Assembly (NCBI RefSeq): GCF_037023745.1
Contig: NZ_CP146101.1
Coordinates: 3,154,001 to 3,218,000, forward strand
Direction: 5' to 3'
Origin: Streptomyces sp. SCSIO 30461
Lineage (GTDB): Bacteria; Actinomycetota; Actinomycetes; Streptomycetales; Streptomycetaceae
Length of the DNA: 64,000 nt
Shown here: positions 35,145 to 43,755 of the stretch, one piece after another
Layout: each line of letters begins with the position of its first letter
How positions within the stretch are numbered: position 1 is the first letter of the stretch
Program-made: the position numbers and the translations under genes
The notes under the pieces: model-generated
Seen by the model: the letters and a program-made list of their open reading frames with translations, nothing else
Told to the model about the DNA's origin: nothing
Database searches by the model: none

Positions 35145-35196
35145 GCGCCCCGCCCCCTTCCGTCACCTGACCGTTCCCGCATACGGAGAAGCAGCA

Positions 35197-37377
35197 ATGA
35201 CCGCAACGCCGACGAGCTCCACCATCCGCTGGGAGCAGGACGAGACCGGTGTCGTCACCCTCGTGCTCGACGACCCCAACCAGTCCGCCAACACCATGAA
35301 CCGGGCCTTCCAGGAATCCATCGCGGCCATCGCCGACCGCGCGGAGGCCGAGCAGGACTCGATCCGCGGCATCATCGTCACCTCCGCCAAGAAGACCTTC
35401 TTCGCGGGCGGCGACCTCAAGGACATGATCCAGGTCGGTCCCGAGCACGCGCAGGAGACTTTCGACCGCGGTATGGGCATCAAGCACGCCCTGCGCCGTA
35501 TCGAGACCCTGGGTAAGCCGGTCGTCGCCGCCATCAACGGCAGCGCGCTGGGTGGCGGTTACGAGATCGCCCTCGCCTGCCACCACCGCATCGCGCTCGA
35601 CGCGCCCGGATCCAAGATCGGCCTGCCCGAGGTCACCCTCGGACTGCTTCCGGCCGGCGGTGGCGTCACCCGCACCGTGCGTCTCATGGGCATCGCCGAC
35701 GCGCTGCTCAAGGTGCTCCTCCAGGGCACCCAGTACAACCCCGCGCGCGCCCTGGAGAACGGCCTCGTCCACGAGGTCGCCGCCACACCCGAAGAGATGC
35801 TGGCCAAGGCACACGCCTTCATCGACACCCACCCCGAGTCGCAGCAGCCCTGGGACGTCAAGGGCTACAAGATCCCCGGCGGTACGCCGTCGAACCCGAA
35901 GTTCGCCGCCAATCTGCCCGCCTTCCCGGCCAACCTGAAGAAGCAGCTGAACGGCGCCCCCTACCCGGCCCCGCGCAACATCCTCGCCGCCGCGGTCGAG
36001 GGCTCCCAGGTCGACTTCGAGAACGCCCAGGTCATCGAGGCGCGCTACTTCACCGAACTGCTCACCGGGCAGACCGCGAAGAACATGATCCAGGCGTTCT
36101 TCTTCGACCTCCAGGCCGTCAACTCAGGTGCCAGCCGTCCCAAGGGCATCGAGTCGCGCAAGGTCCGCAAGGTGGCCGTGCTCGGCGCCGGGATGATGGG
36201 CGCGGGCATTGCGTACTCCTGTGCCAGGGCCGGGATCGAGGTCGTCCTCAAGGACGTGAGTGTCGAGGCCGCGCAGCGCGGCAAGGACTACTCGGTGAAG
36301 TTGCTCGACAAGGCGCTGAGCCGGGGACGCACCACCGAGGCCAAGCGCGACGCTTTGCTCGCCCGGATCACCCCGACCGGCGACCCTGCCCACCTCGCGG
36401 GCTGCGACGCCGTGATCGAGGCGGTCTTCGAGGACTCGGCGCTCAAGCACAAGGTGTTCCAGGAGATCCAGGACGTCGTGGAGCCGGACGCCCTGCTCTG
36501 CTCCAACACCTCCACGCTGCCGATCACTCTGCTCGCGGAAGGTGTGGACCGCCCGGTCGACTTCATCGGGCTGCACTTCTTCTCGCCCGTCGACAAGATG
36601 CCGCTGGTCGAGATCATCAAGGGTGAGCGGACCGGCGACGAGGCACTGGCCCGCGCCTTCGACCTGGTGCGTCAGATCAACAAGACCCCTATCGTCGTCA
36701 ACGACTCACGCGGCTTCTTCACCTCGCGGGTCATCGGCCAGTTCATCAACGAGGGCGTGGCGATGGTCGGCGAGGGCGTCGAGCCCGCGTCGATCGAGCA
36801 GGCCGCAGCGCAGGCCGGATACCCGGCCAAGGTGCTGTCGCTGATGGACGAGCTGACGCTGACGCTGCCGCGCAAGATCCGCAACGAGTCGAAGCGGGCC
36901 GTCGAGGAGGCCGGGGGCACCTGGACCGGTCATCCCGCGGACGCCGTGATCGACCGCCTGGTCGACGAGTTCGGCCGCACCGGCCGCAGCGGCGGGGCGG
37001 GGTTCTACGACTACGTCGAAGGCAAGCGCGCCGGGCTGTGGCCCGGGCTGCGTGAGCACTTCGGCAAGCCGGGGGCGGATGTCCCGTTCGAGGACATGAA
37101 GGAGCGGATGCTCTTCTCCGAGGCGCTGGACACCGTCCGCTGCCTGGAGGAAGGCGTGCTGATCACGGTCGCCGACGCCAACATCGGCTCGATCATGGGC
37201 ATCGGCTTCCCGGCATGGACGGGCGGAGTGCTCCAGTACATCAACGGCTACGAGGGCGGTCTGCCGGGCTTCGTCGCCCGGGCCCGCGAGCTCGCGGCCA
37301 CGTACGGCGAGCGCTTCGAACCGCCTGCGCTGCTGGTGGAGAAGGCGGAGAAGGGCGAGACCTTCGCCGACGCCTGA
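35197..37377 (+). CDS. FadB-type enoyl-CoA hydratase / 3-hydroxyacyl-CoA dehydrogenase
   Basis: A 726-aa bifunctional enzyme. The N-terminal crotonase domain (residues about 10-200) has FAGGDLKDM-like FFAGGDLKDM, NGSALGGGYEIALAC and the catalytic Glu in GLPEVTLGLLPAGGG. The dehydrogenase domain begins at about residue 325 with VAVLGAGMMGAGIAYSCA and contains the catalytic His in GLHFFSPVDKMPLVEI, followed by two C-terminal helical domains. It performs steps two and three of beta-oxidation and pairs with the upstream thiolase. GGAGAAG precedes the ATG by six bases. A strong terminator follows at 37399. Confidence 0.94.
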   Translation: MTATPTSSTIRWEQDETGVVTLVLDDPNQSANTMNRAFQESIAAIADRAEAEQDSIRGIIVTSAKKTFFAGGDLKDMIQVGPEHAQETFDRGMGIKHALRRIETLGKPVVAAINGSALGGGYEIALACHHRIALDAPGSKIGLPEVTLGLLPAGGGVTRTVRLMGIADALLKVLLQGTQYNPARALENGLVHEVAATPEEMLAKAHAFIDTHPESQQPWDVKGYKIPGGTPSNPKFAANLPAFPANLKKQLNGAPYPAPRNILAAAVEGSQVDFENAQVIEARYFTELLTGQTAKNMIQAFFFDLQAVNSGASRPKGIESRKVRKVAVLGAGMMGAGIAYSCARAGIEVVLKDVSVEAAQRGKDYSVKLLDKALSRGRTTEAKRDALLARITPTGDPAHLAGCDAVIEAVFEDSALKHKVFQEIQDVVEPDALLCSNTSTLPITLLAEGVDRPVDFIGLHFFSPVDKMPLVEIIKGERTGDEALARAFDLVRQINKTPIVVNDSRGFFTSRVIGQFINEGVAMVGEGVEPASIEQAAAQAGYPAKVLSLMDELTLTLPRKIRNESKRAVEEAGGTWTGHPADAVIDRLVDEFGRTGRSGGAGFYDYVEGKRAGLWPGLREHFGKPGADVPFEDMKERMLFSEALDTVRCLEEGVLITVADANIGSIMGIGFPAWTGGVLQYINGYEGGLPGFVARARELAATYGERFEPPALLVEKAEKGETFADA

Positions 37378-37398
37378 CAACGCTGACGCGATGCGTCA

Positions 37399-37436
37399 CG
37401 AGGGACGGGCCCGGCTGCACCGGGGCCCGTCCCTCG
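37399..37436. terminator. strong hairpin after the beta-oxidation operon
   Basis: Perfect 14-base arms CGAGGGACGGGCCC and complement, 10-base loop, 21 bases after the FadB stop. Confidence 0.8.
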
Positions 37437-37456
37437 CCCCGTAGACGGAACGTGCC

Positions 37457-37769
37457 TCAGGGAGCGGGACCGGGATCCGCATCCGGTATGCGCTCCAGGA
37501 GTTCAGCGAGGACATCCAGTCGGAGCGCCGCGCGATGCACGTCGGTGGGCGTGACGCTGCCCGCCGGGGGCGGCGGGCGGCACCACGCCGAGATAGCCGA
37601 CGCGCCGCTCGGGGTCCGCCCTGCGGGCGTCATCGGCCACCTCGTAGGACCACAGCTGCTGGTTCCACCGCCACAGACACCGGGACGAACCGATCCGGAT
37701 CAGGGTCAGTTCCCAGTCCGGACGGTACGTCCGCATGAGCCCACCGGGCCTCAGCTGAGCGAACCGCAT
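37457..37769 (-). pseudogene. small hypothetical gene with probable frameshift
   Basis: The ATG at 37769 has GGGGGAG five bases upstream and opens a coherent frame (MRFAQLRPGGLMRTYRPDWE, SRCLWRWNQQLWSYEVADDA). After VGYLGVVPPAAPGG the frame turns Arg/His-rich and stops at 37503. Shifting by one base at the G-run near 37560-37580 gives VTPTDVHRAALRLDVLAELL and ends at TCA (37457-37459), which looks like real protein. I therefore suspect a one-base insertion in a gene of about 104 codons. The family is not recognised. If unshifted, the product is 88 aa. Confidence 0.5.
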
Positions 37770-37858
37770 GATGCTCCCCCTGGACCGACCTGGTGCCGCC
37801 TCGGTCGGCGGCCGTCGCTCACAACGCTGGACGCCACCCCTGACATCGATGCTGATAC

Positions 37859-38689
37859 TCAGGTTCCGGTGGTCGTGGCCCTGCCACTGACTGACGCCCT
37901 GCTGGGCTGTCCACAAGCTGTTCCGTCAGCGGGCCCGGCCCCATCCGAGCGGTCCGGTTCGGCGTCGAACACCTCGCGCAGTTCCTGTCGCAGCGTGCGC
38001 TGGAAGGCAGTCACCAGGGCCTGGACCACCATCGGCTGCATATGCGCCGACAGCGATTTCATCGCGGCGACATGATCGTGGCCGGGGTCCGACTCCCGCT
38101 CCCGGTATGGGCTCCACACCTCGTCCTGGAAGATGCGGCTCATCTCGTGCGCGGCGGCGCGGGCGTGTTCGAGCAGCGCCGCACGGGCGGCCAGCAGCGT
38201 CTCATGGGGGATGGGTACGTCCAGCAGCTCGATCCCGAGCCTCAGTAGCCCGCCGTCCAGCCGGTACACCTCGGGATCCGGCGTCCGGTCCAGCACCCCC
38301 ATCGCCGCCAGCCGGCCGATGTCCTGGCTCGACAGGGCCCGCCCGGCGCGCTCTTCCAGATCCCCCCGGCGCACTTCATCGGCGGACTCCGGCCCCCAGG
38401 ACGCCACCAGCGCCCGGTGGATGGCCAGATCACGCGCACTCAGATCGGACGGCAGCTGCTCGACGTAGCGTTCGATCGCCGCGAGCGTCATCCCCTGGTG
38501 CTGGAGCTCCTCGATCAGGGCCAGCCGGGAGAGATGGGTGGACCCGTAGTGACCGACGCGGCGTGCACCGATCACCGGCGGCTGCAGCAGCCCGCGGGTG
38601 CTGTAGAACCGGATGGTGCGTACGGTGACCCCGGCGCGGGCGGCCAGTTCGTCGACGGTGAGCGTCGGCTCGTCGGGCTCGGTCGCCAT
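37859..38689 (-). CDS. MerR-family transcriptional regulator
   Basis: A 276-aa regulator. The N-terminal winged helix is at residues about 9-75 (LTVDELAARAGVTVRTIRFY, GHYGSTHLSRLALIEELQHQGMTL). The long C-terminal helical domain lacks Cys metal ligands, so it may sense an organic ligand. It is next to the beta-oxidation cluster, and MerR-type proteins such as LiuR control acyl-CoA degradation in other bacteria, so it could regulate that cluster; this is inference. GAGGGAGA stands five bases before the ATG at 38689. Confidence 0.87.
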   Translation of the reverse strand: MATEPDEPTLTVDELAARAGVTVRTIRFYSTRGLLQPPVIGARRVGHYGSTHLSRLALIEELQHQGMTLAAIERYVEQLPSDLSARDLAIHRALVASWGPESADEVRRGDLEERAGRALSSQDIGRLAAMGVLDRTPDPEVYRLDGGLLRLGIELLDVPIPHETLLAARAALLEHARAAAHEMSRIFQDEVWSPYRERESDPGHDHVAAMKSLSAHMQPMVVQALVTAFQRTLRQELREVFDAEPDRSDGAGPADGTACGQPSRASVSGRATTTGT

Positions 38690-39163
38690 GGTCTCCCTCG
38701 TTCCGTGCACGTTCCGATGCGGGCAGGCGGCGACGCGTGGTGGACGCGGTGGATCGCAGCGAACCGCAGTGGAACAGTATTGCTGTCTCACCAGTCTTGT
38801 GAAAGTGCGGGGAACGAGCAGATCTTGTCATGGCTACGCCAATCCCCGAGTGGGTCTCGGTCCCGAGCGGGGGCGCCGCTCCCGGCCGGTAGACCTCGCC
38901 CGGTCCGGCGCCGCCGGGCGCGGTCGGCCGGTTCTGAACCCAAGGCCCCCGATTCGGCCGCGGGCTCGCGGGTGGTTCATGGGCGAGGTGGAGCCGATCA
39001 TCGAGCGGCGCCTCCTGGCACGGGACATCGCCGTGACCCTCCACGACCGCGAGGCTCGAGTGCCGCTACTGCTGCGGCCGGACGTCGTGAGCCGGTGAAC
39101 CTGTCCGGTCACAGCGCTAGAGTGCGGTGCTTGTTCGAACGGGCGCGAAGGGGGAGACGGCAA
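38690..39163. other. 474-base gap between MerR regulator and tail-anchored protein
   Basis: The left 130 bases should hold the MerR promoter; an inverted repeat ACAG-TATTG-CTGT is at 38774-38786. The middle is GC-rich and without recognised signal. A 40-codon frame (38980-39098, plus, GEVEPIIERRLLARDIAVTL) looks protein-like but has no ribosome site and no known relative. TAGAGT at 39118-39123 may be the -10 for the next gene. Confidence 0.4.
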
Positions 39164-39607
39164 TTGAGCGCGCATCTGAGAGAGACCGCGTCGGAGTTGG
39201 CCGACGTGCTGTGGCGGGAGCACACGGTGTACAGGGACCGGGCGGGGGGTGTGGTCATCCGGGGGGACCACGTCCAGCGCTGGATCAGCCTGGCGCCAAG
39301 CGGCGGACGCGACGAGATACTCCTGCGCGCCGGACGGATCCTGGACGGTGGCACCACCGCGCCCGCGCGTTCGGAAGCGGTCGCCAGTCGCGCTGCGGGG
39401 ACGGCCGAGCTGGCCGCGGTATGCCGCAGGCTGCTGGCCGAAGCGGCGCCTGAAGCCGTGCCTCCACTGCCGCTCGGCAAGCGGCCCGCACGCATCAGGA
39501 ACCGGAGCCGTCGACGACACACCAGCATCGGCTGCTGGGTGGTTCTGGGATGTGTCTTCGCCGCTGTCGGGTACTACGTGTACAGCGTGGCGCAGGCCTA
39601 CCGGTAG
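39164..39607 (+). CDS. tail-anchored hypothetical membrane protein
   Basis: A 147-aa protein. The N-terminal 115 residues are soluble (LRETASELADVLWREHTVYRD, VVIRGDHVQRWISLAPSGGRDEILLRAG). A basic stretch RPARIRNRSRRRH precedes one C-terminal membrane span (SIGCWVVLGCVFAAVGYYVYSV). That orientation keeps the body in the cytoplasm. The start is TTG at 39164, decided by AGGGGGAG seven bases upstream. Function unknown. A strong bidirectional terminator follows. Confidence 0.65.
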   Translation: MSAHLRETASELADVLWREHTVYRDRAGGVVIRGDHVQRWISLAPSGGRDEILLRAGRILDGGTTAPARSEAVASRAAGTAELAAVCRRLLAEAAPEAVPPLPLGKRPARIRNRSRRRHTSIGCWVVLGCVFAAVGYYVYSVAQAYR

Positions 39608-39635
39608 CTGCGCCCGCCCGGTCCCGCAACCGGCG

Positions 39636-39669
39636 ATCGCCTCTCCCGCGCCCGCGCGGGAGAGGCGAT
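39636..39669. terminator. bidirectional hairpin terminator
   Basis: Perfect 15-base arms ATCGCCTCTCCCGCG and complement with a four-base loop, followed by TT, between convergent genes. Confidence 0.8.
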
Positions 39670-39712
39670 TTCGCCCGGCGTGCCGATGGCGTTCCGGGCG
39701 GTCATCGACGGA

Positions 39713-40699
39713 CTACGAGGCGGACCCGGTCACCGGGTAGTGGTCCGACAGGTTGCTGTACGTGTAGTCCTTGCCCCAGCTGGTGACCGTCCAGGGCGTG
39801 GTCTGCTCCTTGACGACGTCGTTCTTCCAGCCGGACGGCTTGGCATGGCCCGCTCGGTGCAGCACGTAGTCCAGGTCCTCTCGCGGGTCGTCCGGGTAGC
39901 GGTCGGCCGCGATGGAGTTGTCCCGGGTGTCGAAGGAGTACGGGTGGCCGGTGCGGGCATCGGCGGTGGTCAGCCCGGCGTCGCCGAGCATGGTGCCGTA
40001 CTCGGGGGTGCGGAAGTCCACGTTGAAGTCACCGGCCACGATGACCTGCTCGGACGCCGGTATGTTCTTGCCGTCGAGGAAGGCGTCCATCGCCTTGAAC
40101 TGACGGCTGCGCATCGTGGCCGCCTCGCCGGACGAGCAGCCCGGGTCGGTGGACTGCGCGTGCGTGCCGACCACGTGCACCTTCGCGCCGTTGACGTTCA
40201 GGACGACGTAGACGAAGCCCTTGTTGGACCACCAGTCGGCACCGCACGCGTCCTTGTAGACGTATTGCTCCTTGCGCAGGATCGGCCACTTGCTCAGGAT
40301 CGTGACACCGCCGTCCTCCGGCGTCACGGACGAGTACGAACCGCCGGTCGCGTCCCAGCCGCTCTTGGAACGGCCCAGCACCGGGGTCTGGTACGGGTAC
40401 TGCGCCGCCGCGTTCCGCATCAGAGCCTCGGAGGAGGAGTTGTCGAACGCCTCCTGGAGGACGACGACATCGTGGCCCCGGAAGAAGGACGCCGCGGGTA
40501 TCGCCTTGGCACGGTGGTCCTGGCCCCAGTTCGGGTACAGGGTCTTGCTGAACAGGAAGGCGTTGTACGTCAGCACCTTCATGGCAGGCGTCGCGTCGGC
40601 GGCGGCTTCGGCGGAGGGGGTTGCCGCGGCCAGTGCGACGGCCGTGAGAGCCGTGGAGAGAGCAGCGCCGCAGGCACGGCGAAGCGAGGAATGCGCCAC
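39713..40699 (-). CDS. secreted sphingomyelinase-like endonuclease/exonuclease/phosphatase-fold enzyme
   Basis: A 328-aa exported enzyme with signal peptide to about residue 33 (ALSTALTAVALAAATPSAEA). Active-site segments of the fold are in order: LTYNAFLF (Asn), VVLQEAFDN (metal Glu), GTHAQS, VAGDFNVDF (Asp, Asn) and LSDHYPVTG (Asp, His). The pattern with YPNWGQDHRA and KGFVYVVLNVNG matches bacterial neutral sphingomyelinases. It could cleave sphingomyelin or related phosphodiesters outside the cell. The start is GTG at 40699 with GGGAG upstream. Confidence 0.85.
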   Translation of the reverse strand: MAHSSLRRACGAALSTALTAVALAAATPSAEAAADATPAMKVLTYNAFLFSKTLYPNWGQDHRAKAIPAASFFRGHDVVVLQEAFDNSSSEALMRNAAAQYPYQTPVLGRSKSGWDATGGSYSSVTPEDGGVTILSKWPILRKEQYVYKDACGADWWSNKGFVYVVLNVNGAKVHVVGTHAQSTDPGCSSGEAATMRSRQFKAMDAFLDGKNIPASEQVIVAGDFNVDFRTPEYGTMLGDAGLTTADARTGHPYSFDTRDNSIAADRYPDDPREDLDYVLHRAGHAKPSGWKNDVVKEQTTPWTVTSWGKDYTYSNLSDHYPVTGSAS

Positions 40700-40921
40700 A
40701 TGAACTCCCGGTTGTGGGGTGGGTTCTCGGCTGGAATCAGGCCAGCGGGCACATCAAAGCAGCGGCGGTTACTTCGGGGTAGCCTCCAGACGCCGCTTTC
40801 CTTGCGGAAGCATCTCCATCGGGCGAACTTCGTCCTGACGTCCGCGGACAGTCCTCAGCGGCGGCTGCCCGCATCTTGTGATCGCATACTGGGATCGGAA
40901 GGCAGGGGCCTCGAGCCTGCC

Positions 40922-40959
<38 letters not shown>

Positions 40960-40975
40960 ACTCAGGGAGGCCGGG

Positions 40976-41863
40976 ATGCGCGGAGCGGACGACCCGGTGC
41001 CACCGCCCGTCGGCGGGATGCTGTGGAGCCTCACGGGGGACATCCGCGGTCTGCTGATGCTGCCGGCGGCCCTGACCATGCAGGTCGCCCACCCCGCCGT
41101 GGGCGCCGGAGTCGACGAGCACTCCGTCTTCCGTACCGACCCGTGGGGGCGTGGAGAGCGCTCCCTGCGCTCACTCCAGCTGTGGGTGTACGGCGGTTCG
41201 GCGGCGGTCGACGAGGGCCGGCGGCTGCGCGCGCTGCACCGGAACATTCAGGGCACCGACAGCCGAGGCCGCCGTTACCACGCGCTCGCTCCGGAGAACT
41301 ACGCGTGGGTCCACGCCACCGGCTTCCCCGTCTACCAGTACGCCTGCCGCTACCTGTACCGCCCGCTCACCAGCCGGCAGGAGCGGCAGCTCTACGCGGA
41401 GTGGCTCCAGGTGGGCCGGATCCTCGGAATCCACGACCGGGACATGCCGGGCACCATCGAAGAGTTCTGGCCGTACTACCGCCAAATCCTTGCCGACGAG
41501 CTCGAAGCCACCGCCGTGGTCCGGGACCTCGTGTCCGTCGACCTGCCCGTTCCGGAACCTGACCGGGGACCGCTCCCGCTTCGGCTGCTGCTGAAGTGGT
41601 GCTGGCCGGTGCTGATGCCGTTGTTCGTACGCTTCCGGCGCTTCGTCACCATCGGGCTGATGCCGCCCGACGCTCGTACGGCGATAGGGCTGCCGTGGAC
41701 GAACCGGCAGGAGCGGCGCCTGCGCCGACTCGGTCGCGTCGTACGGGCCGTGGTCCCCCTGCTCCCCGAGCGGCTGAGGTATCTCCCGCTTGCCCGCGCG
41801 GCACGCGCTGCGGCTCGCAAGCCACCGGGACCGGTGCACCCGCACGGGCACAGGGTGCCGTGA
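40976..41863 (+). CDS. MpaB/latex-clearing-protein family oxygenase (DUF2236)
   Basis: A 295-aa protein of the DUF2236 family, heme b oxygenases or related enzymes. Landmarks: GDIRGLLMLPAALTMQVAHPAV, GVDEHSVF, LHRNIQGTDSRGRRYHAL, NYAWVHATGFPVYQY (conserved His) and a hydrophobic C-terminal half. Characterised relatives cleave rubber or act in mycophenolic acid synthesis; in Streptomyces most are unassigned. No signal peptide. GGGAGG precedes the ATG at 40976 by about five bases. A nine-base tandem repeat lies immediately upstream. Confidence 0.85.
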   Translation: MRGADDPVPPPVGGMLWSLTGDIRGLLMLPAALTMQVAHPAVGAGVDEHSVFRTDPWGRGERSLRSLQLWVYGGSAAVDEGRRLRALHRNIQGTDSRGRRYHALAPENYAWVHATGFPVYQYACRYLYRPLTSRQERQLYAEWLQVGRILGIHDRDMPGTIEEFWPYYRQILADELEATAVVRDLVSVDLPVPEPDRGPLPLRLLLKWCWPVLMPLFVRFRRFVTIGLMPPDARTAIGLPWTNRQERRLRRLGRVVRAVVPLLPERLRYLPLARAARAAARKPPGPVHPHGHRVP

Positions 41864-41889
41864 AGGGAGGCCCCGGTCCCGTGGCCGAT

Positions 41890-41916
41890 GCTGTCGGCCC
41901 GGACCGGGCCGACAGC
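41890..41916. terminator. hairpin between convergent genes
   Basis: Perfect 11-base arms GCTGTCGGCCC and complement, five-base loop, between the MpaB-family and M1 peptidase genes. Confidence 0.7.
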
Positions 41917-41931
41917 GGCTGAGTGCCCCGA

Positions 41932-43452
41932 TCAGCGGCCGCGCTGCTCGCCTGCATGCTCGTGGACCGTGTCGGTCCGGGCGATCTGCTTCCATGACCT
42001 GGGCTCGCGCACCGCGCCCGCGTCCGTACGGGCCGCTCGTGCCGAGGTGGTGCCGCCTGTCGGCTGGGCGGGCTTGGACGGCTGGAACAACCAGGTGTCG
42101 AAGAGCGCGGCGAGCGGCTTCCCCGAGATCTCTTCGGCGTACTCCACGAAGTCGCCGACCTCGGCGTTCCCGTCCGCCCTGGCCGCGGGCCAGCTCTTGA
42201 GAAGGGCGAAGAAGTCCTCGTCGCCGATCTCGACCCGCAGGGCCTGGAGGGCCGCCGCGCCGCGGTCGTACACGGCGAGGTCGAACTGCTTGTCGGGACC
42301 CGGGTCGCCCGGCTTCACCTTCCAGAACGGGTCGTCCGCCGGGTGCTGGGCGTAGACGTAGTCCGCCAGCTCCTGAGCAGTGCCCTCGCCCTCCTTCTCC
42401 GACCACAGCCACTGGCTGTAGCGCGCGAAGCCCTCGTTGACCCAGATGTCCTTCCATCCCTTGACCGACACACTGTCCCCGTACCACTGGTGTGCCAGCT
42501 CGTGCACCACCACCGAGACGTTCGCGCCGTTCGCGAACTGGCGCGGGCTGTAGAAGGGGCGGGTCTGGGTCTCCAGGGCGTATCCGGTGGGCACGTTCGG
42601 CACATAGCCGCCGAGGGCGTTGAACGGGTAAGGGCCGAAGACCTCCTCCAGCCACTCCGCCGCCTCGATCGTGCGCTCGATACTCGCGCGGGCCGCTCCC
42701 GCGGTGTCGCCGAGGTCGAGGCTGTAGGCGTTGAGGACCGGAAGGCCCTTCGCGGTCTTGTCGGTCGTGATGTCGAACTTGCCGACGGCGAGTGTGGCCA
42801 GATACGTCGCCTGTGGCTTGTTCGAGCGCCAGTTGAAGCGGGTCCAGCCCAGCCGTGAGGACCGGGACAGCAGAACGCCGTTGCTGATGGCCTGCGTCCC
42901 GTCCGGTACGGACACGGAGATGTCGTACGTCGCCTTGTCCAGCGGGTGGTCGTTGGAGGGGAACCACCACACGGCCGACTCCGGCTCACCCGCGGCGACA
43001 CCGCCGTCGGGGGTGCGCAGCCACGCGGTGTAGCCGTCGATCTTCAGCTCCGACGGCTTCCCCGCGTACTTCACCACCACCGAGAGGGGGGCGCCCTTCG
43101 CGAGCGGTGCGGCAGGGGTGACCTCCAGCTCGTGCGCGCCGGTGGCGGCGAAGGTTGCCTTCTTCCCGTTGACCCTGACCTCGCCGACCTTTAGGCCGAA
43201 GTCCAGATTGAACCGGGACAGATCCTGCCGCGCCGTGGCGAGCAGGGTGGCCGTGCCCTCCAACAGGTCCGTCTGCGGCTGGTACTTCAGCCGCAGATCG
43301 TAGTGCGAGACGTCGTACCCGCCATTGCCGCTGGCCGGGTAGTAGGGGTCTCCCATTCCCGGCGCCCCGGGTGCCGAATCGGCCGCCGATGCCGGGACAG
43401 CCAGCACCAGGGTGGCGGCGAGTGCGCTCGGGAGGAGGATTCTGCGCTGCAC
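41932..43452 (-). CDS. secreted M1-family zinc aminopeptidase
   Basis: A 506-aa exported peptidase. The signal peptide is RILLPSALAATLVLAVPASA. The zinc site HELAHQWYGDS with the distal Glu in WVNEGFARY is complete, and the exopeptidase-type loop GYALETQTRP replaces the usual GAMEN. An N-terminal beta domain carries HYDLRLKYQPQTDLLEGT. It lacks the long C-terminal domain of PepN. The GTG at 43452 has GGAG six bases upstream, better than a TTG four codons earlier. The last 50 residues are a loose, Thr/Ala-rich tail. It is divergent from the M14 peptidase, a pairing that suits extracellular peptide scavenging. Confidence 0.92.
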   Translation of the reverse strand: MQRRILLPSALAATLVLAVPASAADSAPGAPGMGDPYYPASGNGGYDVSHYDLRLKYQPQTDLLEGTATLLATARQDLSRFNLDFGLKVGEVRVNGKKATFAATGAHELEVTPAAPLAKGAPLSVVVKYAGKPSELKIDGYTAWLRTPDGGVAAGEPESAVWWFPSNDHPLDKATYDISVSVPDGTQAISNGVLLSRSSRLGWTRFNWRSNKPQATYLATLAVGKFDITTDKTAKGLPVLNAYSLDLGDTAGAARASIERTIEAAEWLEEVFGPYPFNALGGYVPNVPTGYALETQTRPFYSPRQFANGANVSVVVHELAHQWYGDSVSVKGWKDIWVNEGFARYSQWLWSEKEGEGTAQELADYVYAQHPADDPFWKVKPGDPGPDKQFDLAVYDRGAAALQALRVEIGDEDFFALLKSWPAARADGNAEVGDFVEYAEEISGKPLAALFDTWLFQPSKPAQPTGGTTSARAARTDAGAVREPRSWKQIARTDTVHEHAGEQRGR

Positions 43453-43755
43453 GAAGTGCTCCAAGTCGTCGGGGCCGGTGATCTCTTCGGATGCCTCGGA
43501 CCCTATTCACGCGGTGCGGGCGCAGTCGTGTCCATGGCCCCTGATGTCACACGAATGCCATCCGGCCGACATCCTCATCCCGGTTCGGGCGGTTCGGGCG
43601 ACCGGCGGGTCCCGGACCGTCCCGGTACGCCCAGGCCGGGTCCCGGCGGCTTCCAGCCGGTCCGGCACGCAGGGTCCGTCCCAGTCCGGCCGGGAACCGC
43701 CGTGCTGCCCAATCGCACCCTGTCGCGCAGGAGTTGCCCGGCGTACCGTGCGCCC
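43453..43755. other. 303-base divergent intergenic region
   Basis: Holds the promoters of the M1 and M14 peptidase genes. It is very GC-rich, with short direct repeats (GGTTCGGGC twice near 43570-43595, and several GGTCCCGG-like words). TACCGT at 43744-43749 may be the -10 for the M14 gene. No other gene is seen. Confidence 0.4.

Noticed and set aside
38980..39098. A 40-codon plus-strand frame (GEVEPIIERRLLARDIAVTL) between the MerR and tail-anchored protein genes
   Set aside because: It looks somewhat protein-like but has no ribosome site, no recognised relative and is very short; mentioned only in the gap description.
39164..39607. A start at an earlier in-frame codon that would lengthen the tail-anchored protein to almost 400 residues
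   Set aside because: The extra sequence is Arg/Gly-rich and crosses the MerR promoter region; the TTG at 39164 has a strong ribosome site.
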